From NCBI RefSeq assembly GCF_009389715.1, contig NC_052400.1, positions 3,100,001 through 3,164,000 of the forward strand: a DNA stretch of 64,000 bases, written 5' to 3'. The translations under genes and the position numbers were made by a program. Below are positions 60,012 through 64,000 of this stretch, piece by piece (positions within the stretch are counted from its first letter, which is position 1; each line of letters opens with the position of its first letter). The DNA is from Phoenix dactylifera. Its lineage: Eukaryota; Streptophyta; Magnoliopsida; Arecales; Arecaceae. The notes under the pieces were generated by a model that had not been told where the DNA came from, searched no databases, and saw nothing but the letters and a program-made list of their open reading frames with translations.

Positions 60012-60101
60012 TTTGGTTGATCATAAAAAAATGGTATATTCCAAAAAGACTTATGTTTGGTTGAACATCTATTTTTTAGAAAAATTATATCTAATACTTA
60101 T
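60012..60101. mobile_element. Fragment of the 51199-51679 MITE family
   Basis: TTTGGTTGATCATAAAAAAA, TTCCAAAAAGACTTATGTTT and GGTTGAACATCTATTTTTTA follow the same order as TTTGGTTGACCATGGGAAAG, TTTCCAAGGTGCTTATGTTT and GGTTGGCCATCCACTTTCCT in the intact MITE (about 51299-51385). It lacks both terminal repeats and ends about 70 bp before the gypsy LTR. Confidence 0.65.
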
Positions 60102-60173
60102 TGGAAAAAAATATTGGATACCTCGATCTTAGGCCAGACCTGCCCTCTTGAACTCGGATGTAAACCGAGAAAA

Positions 60174-60579
60174 TGATGGGGACATCAGCTAGATCCCCAT
60201 TTTATTTGCATATTTGTTTATTTTTATTCCTGGGTTTATTTGTGTTTAGGGTTTATTTGTGGTTTATTTTATTCTGGGCTTATTTGCATTTTTAGGGCTT
60301 ACTTGTGGGTTTATTTGGATTTATTTCTGTGTAAGGGGATTTATGCAAATTTTGTATTTTGGCCCTATATATAGGGACCATTTTTCATGATTAGGGTTTA
60401 ATGAAAGATTAACAATTTTCTTCCCCACGTTTCTTCTTCCTCTCTTTCTCCTTCTCTTCTCCTTCTTTTCTTCTTCTTCCTCCTTCTCTTCTCCCTCTTC
60501 TTCTGTTCCTGATTTAAAATTGCAACGTGAGTACATTGAAACCACTGAAGTCTACCTTCCCGGATTTGGTCCTACATCA
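60174..60579 (+). repeat. 5' LTR of the gypsy element
   Basis: It starts TGATGGGGACATC and ends CCTACATCA, so the termini form a short TGATG/CATCA inverted repeat. It lies three bases before the primer-binding site. A TATA box (CTATATATAGGG, 60365-60376) and a downstream CT-rich run (60418-60505) fit U3-R-U5 organisation. The 3' LTR is outside the window, so the start is inferred. Confidence 0.7.
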
Positions 60580-60582
60580 ACT

Positions 60583-60594
60583 TGGTATCAGAGC
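60583..60594 (+). other. Primer-binding site, initiator tRNA-Met type
   Basis: TGGTATCAGAGC is the classic complement of the 3' end of plant initiator tRNA-Met, three bases after the LTR end. Confidence 0.93.
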
Positions 60595-62772
60595 AAGGCT
60601 GGTTTTGCCCCTGCTGCCAAAGCCCCGATCCATCTCCCGGCTACTTCTTCCAAACCAAAAAAAAAAAAAAAATTCTCTCTCTCTCGGTTCAAACCAGAGG
60701 AAAAAGGAAACCCCTTTCCACCGGCCACCGCCCTAGTCATCCACTCCACCAGAATCTCACTGAAGTCTCCCCCGATCACCTGAGACTTCATCTGTCTCTT
60801 CCCTCTCGGTTCTCATCAAAAAAAAAAAAAAAGAAAAGAAAACTTTCTGTAGCCGAGAGAGGAGAAAGAACAGCAGCCCCTATGCCAGATTCTCCCTGCC
60901 CGTCGGCGCACTTGATCCGCCGCCGCCATCAGTCGCCGCCGCTTCCCCCACCACCGGCAAACACTGTCAGCCGGTGTATGGCCGAGCGCCGACGGATTCC
61001 CAGATTCCTGTGGCCGCACGAATACTACGTAGTACGTCAACCACGGACACCGGAGCGCATCGAAGGGCCACGTGTGACTCCCGCTGCCGGAAAGAGGAAG
61101 AGCGTCGCCGACCTATTTTCGACCTTGTCCCTCGGCACTGTCGACGCACCCGCCGACCACCGCGCACAAGGAAATTCCGGCCGCCACCACGACCAGCCGC
61201 CGACAACGGAGCCACGGCGGCAGTCTCCGTCGCCGTTCCGTTCGGCCGCTCCGCAACCGCCGCCGAAGCGACCGGAACGCCCTCCCGAATCGATCGGGAG
61301 GTTGAAGAAGAAGTTACGGTAACGGGTCGGTTCTAAACCCGTTACCCCAACCCGATAACCCGGGTCTTCAAAAAAAAAAAATCACGTGATCTGCACGTGC
61401 TGTGCTTTACAGTTATCGGAGCGGATTTCATTCAAAACCCGAAACCGATAACCCGAACCCGTTAAGGTTCAAAAAAAAAAAAAAAATTCCGTAGGATCAC
61501 GTGACCTGCACGTGTTTCCAAAAAAAAAAAGAAAAAAACTAACCTCTGTTTCTGTCGAACGGAAACCCTAGGGTTTCCGCCGCCGACGCCATTGCCGCCG
61601 CCCCTGCCGTGCCGTCTCTGCCGCCGATGCCTTCTCCTCCGTCAACCGAGCCGCGCCGCCCCTGTGTCCGTGCCGTCCGTGTCGCTCCGCCTTCGCCGCC
61701 TCCGCCTTCGCCGCCTCCGCCCGTGCCGCCTCCTGCCGCCGCCGAGATCCGCCAAGCGCTCCTCTGACGCATCCACCCGAGCCGTTGCCGCCCGAAGAAC
61801 CTCCTGCACTGTTTCCGGCCGTCACGCCTCTGCAGCATCTTCCCGATTTCGGCCACCATCTCCGCCGTCACCTCCCTCATCTCCTCTCCCTCTCTCACTT
61901 TCTCCAAATTTCCTCCTCTCCATCGCCGTCGCACGCCCCTGCAGTTCCGCCTCCTTACCACTGCCGACCGCCGCCTGCTGTTTTCCTCTTCCGCCGAGAA
62001 GCACCGAGCCCCTTCCCCCTAACTCCACTTTCCCCACCCCCTGTTGCATTCCTCCAAGCTACCATCGCGGGCTTCCTTGGCCCGCCGTCCACTAAACCCC
62101 TCTTCTGGCCCTGTTGCCACTTGTCCAGCAGGCCGCATGCCCTGTTTCAGGCCCAAACCAGAGTGTTCTTCAGCCCAATTCAACAGCCCAAGAAGCCTTG
62201 TGCTGTAGATGCAGTTCCACAACTCCAGCTAGCTCTGCCCGGCGCCCACTTCGTGTTCGAGACTCCACGAGCAGACGATCCTGGTCAACTGCATTCACCA
62301 CAGGTAATAGGTTCTTCCTCCTTTGGGCTTGCTTATCTAAATATGTTCTAGTTCTCTTGCATGACAGCCCTATTTTGAAACTTATTTTCTTGTCAAACTG
62401 CAAAACCTAGAACATTTTCCACCACACCCGTCCTACCTACCAATTAAATCTAAATATTAAATTAGCACACCTTAGCGACAGGACATCATCAATATCCATA
62501 GATCAGATTACTTTCGGACTTTGAATGACTGTAAAACGTGTTTGCAACCTAACTTCTTATAGTGACTAATTTTCTACTTTAATTCTGAAATAACCAAAGT
62601 ACAAATTAGTAACATTTAATTTTAAGTTACTTTTGTGAAAAGTTGCTGATTTCTGAATTCATAGTAGGTTGCATTAGTGGGTTGCATCAGTAGGTTGTCC
62701 TGCATCACATTTGGACAATTAGGGTTCATTAGTAGCATTGCATATCATATCACCAACTAGAGTAGTTCCTGT
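60595..62772 (+). other. Untranslated leader of the gypsy element, GC-rich
   Basis: About 2.2 kb between the PBS and the gag ATG. It includes Pro/Arg/Ser-rich open frames (60882-61322 and 61592-62095) produced by CCG-rich composition, A-runs at 60657-60671, 60819-60832, 61370-61381 and 61472-61487, a diverged direct repeat (GATAACCCG....CACGTGA.CTGCACGTG) at about 61350-61402 and 61450-61515, and an 18-bp palindrome at 61561-61578. I regard the open frames as non-genic. Confidence 0.6.
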
Positions 62773-64000
62773 ATGCCCACCCGTAGTGGTAGAGAGTACC
62801 TCCTCACTGACTCTCAAACCCCTTTATCCACCATGGACCCTAGAGTTATACAAGATATTCTGGAACAATTAGCTGCAATACGAGCTGATCAAGACGAATT
62901 CAAACGTGAGATCCGTGCTCTAGTACAACACCCTAGGACTCCGGAACCATCATCCCCAATCGCAGCTTATCCGGAGTTTGGTTTGACCACACCGCCTGTA
63001 GCTTTTCCCCATCCCCCTAGGAACCAACTTCATCCTGATCACCAGCGCGATCTTGACGAGCGACTACTTCGTATCGTGCGAGTAGAAGCCCCTACATTTG
63101 CTGGTCAATTAGAGCCGAGCGTGTACCTTGATTGGAGAGCAGCCATGGATAATTATTTTGAGTGGTACGATATGACTGATGATAGAAGAGTACGGTTTGC
63201 CAAAATGAAGCTTATTGGGCAAGCTCACTGATACTGGTATAACGTTGAACATCGGCGTGAGACCCAAAGGCTTCCACGCATCACCACTTGGGAGGATATG
63301 AAAGAAAAACTGAATGAGAAGTATCTGCCATTCTCTTACCGACAACGCCTTATGGATAGGTGGCAGAAACTAACTCAAGGAACTTCAACTGTTGCCGATT
63401 ACATTGCACGATTTGAGGAGTTTCACATGAGGTGCGGTGTAATCGAAGAGGAGACTGTTACTCTTTCTAGGTTTCGAGCAGGACTCCGCGAGGAGATCCA
63501 GAAAGACTTGATCCTCCGAGAGATTACTACCCTTGGCCAGGCATACCAATTGGCTCAAGATGTGGATAGTTTTTTACGAGTCCCTGTGGTGAGACGTACC
63601 GACTCTCGGTTCTTACCCCCAGGAGCCCGACCTAATCAAAGCCATCTTCCACAACCCAGACCACTCTCCAACCATCCTTCCCAGCCCGGTTCTAGCCAAA
63701 CACCGACTAGGACGTTCCCGGTGCCTGCTCAAAGTACATCAACTGATAAAGGAAAAGGCATATTAGGGTCCAACCCGCCCTTAAGAAACCAAACCCAGTG
63801 TTTCAGGTGCCAAAAGTTTGGCCATATTGCGTCCCAATGTAACGCCAAGACCTATTTAATGACTGAACTGGAAGCAGGAACCCAGGATACTGAATGTGTC
63901 GAAGAAGTCTATGAACCAAACATCGAGGATTTTGTAGATGACTTTGGAGACGAAAAGACCGGGTTAGAGTTTGTTCAGACTGAATACCAAAATGAGCCCA
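62773..64000 (+). pseudogene. gag: Ty3/gypsy gag with an in-frame stop, incomplete at the window edge
   Basis: The frame opens at ATG 62773, has a single TGA at 63229-63231 (…KLIGQAH, stop, YWYNVE…) and then stays open to 64000. N-terminal helical region; retrotransposon gag core with YLDWRAAMDNYFEWYDMTDD, WEDMKEKLNEKYLPFSYRQR, VADYIARFEEFHMRCG and FRAGLREEIQKDL; Pro/Ser-rich linker; zinc knuckle CFRCQKFGHIASQC (CX2CX4HX4C, near 63802-63843); acidic tail. Gag packages the element's RNA into cytoplasmic particles. The stop sits where relatives have an Arg or Gln codon before W, consistent with a single transition. The rest of the polyprotein lies outside. Confidence 0.9.

Larger units (their letters stand above)
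60174..64000 (+). mobile_element. Ty3/gypsy LTR retrotransposon, 5' part, cut by the window edge
   Basis: Order seen: 5' LTR (60174-60579), primer-binding site (60583-60594), a long GC-rich leader (60595-62772) and gag (62773 to edge). Protease, RT, RNase H, integrase and the 3' LTR would lie beyond 64000. A premature stop in gag suggests that this copy is not autonomous. Gag layout and tRNA-Met priming fit Ty3/gypsy; the lineage is not resolved without pol. Confidence 0.85.

Noticed and set aside
60583-60594. tRNA gene
   Set aside because: Only the 12-nt primer complement is present; no cloverleaf or A/B boxes. No tRNA gene was found anywhere in the window.
60582-61322. 246-codon frame in the gypsy leader
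   Set aside because: It begins with TTG inside the primer-binding site, not with ATG, and its composition only reflects CCG-rich DNA.
61592-62351. Pro/Leu-rich frames of 167 and 188 codons
   Set aside because: Compositional frames in the retrotransposon leader, with no domain.
1-64000. CRISPR arrays, operons, bacterial ribosome-binding sites
   Set aside because: Eukaryotic intron-containing genes and plant transposons throughout. The tandem repeats lack spacer structure.

Overview
The window reads as nuclear chromosomal DNA from a plant, most likely a non-grass monocot; a palm is my best guess, and only a guess. The reasons are plant-only gene families, GT-AG introns, a strong 5'-high GC gradient in the coding exons (clearest in EXO70 and WRKY) against AT-rich intergenic DNA, and plant-type CACTA, Ty1/copia, Ty3/gypsy, LINE and MITE remnants. 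There is no sign of bacterial or organellar DNA: no operons, tRNA, rRNA or CRISPR.

Five protein genes look intact. They are an OXIDATIVE STRESS 3-like gene (minus, 411-1352, two exons), a single-exon EXO70 exocyst gene (minus, 15367-17409), a group IId WRKY transcription factor (minus, 32863-34032, three exons), a SIAMESE-related CDK inhibitor (plus, 47829-48140, single exon) and a small heavy-metal-associated isoprenylated protein gene (minus, 53838-54456, three exons, CaaX end). They are widely spaced and share no operon-like logic. Loose themes are stress response (OXS3-like, WRKY, HMA), secretion (EXO70) and cell-cycle arrest (SMR).

The remaining ~90% is intergenic and transposon-rich. 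A 2.45-kb CACTA element with a 3-bp target duplication lies at 2879-5332 and keeps broken TNPA/Ptta-like exons. A related but more degenerate element at about 39558-41704 carries a decayed, intron-containing piece of a NADPH-cytochrome P450 reductase gene (a Pack-CACTA). A 683-bp solo LTR with a 5-bp duplication and an internal 185-bp tandem duplication is at 29468-30150. Two Harbinger/Tourist-like MITEs with TTA duplications are at 20586-21121 and 51199-51679, and several fold-back elements lie at 9950, 43177 and 44480. Decayed LINE 3' ends are at 35060 and 50478, and a copia tail with its LTR at 52600-53381.

From 60174 to the right edge is the 5' part of a Ty3/gypsy retrotransposon: LTR, primer-binding site, 2.2-kb GC-rich leader, and gag with one in-frame stop. 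It runs off the window.

I found no evidence for a wholly new biological system. The most unusual items are the P450-reductase gene capture, the three-unit ~245-bp repeat array downstream of EXO70, and a 29-base poly-C tract plus W-boxes just upstream of the WRKY gene.
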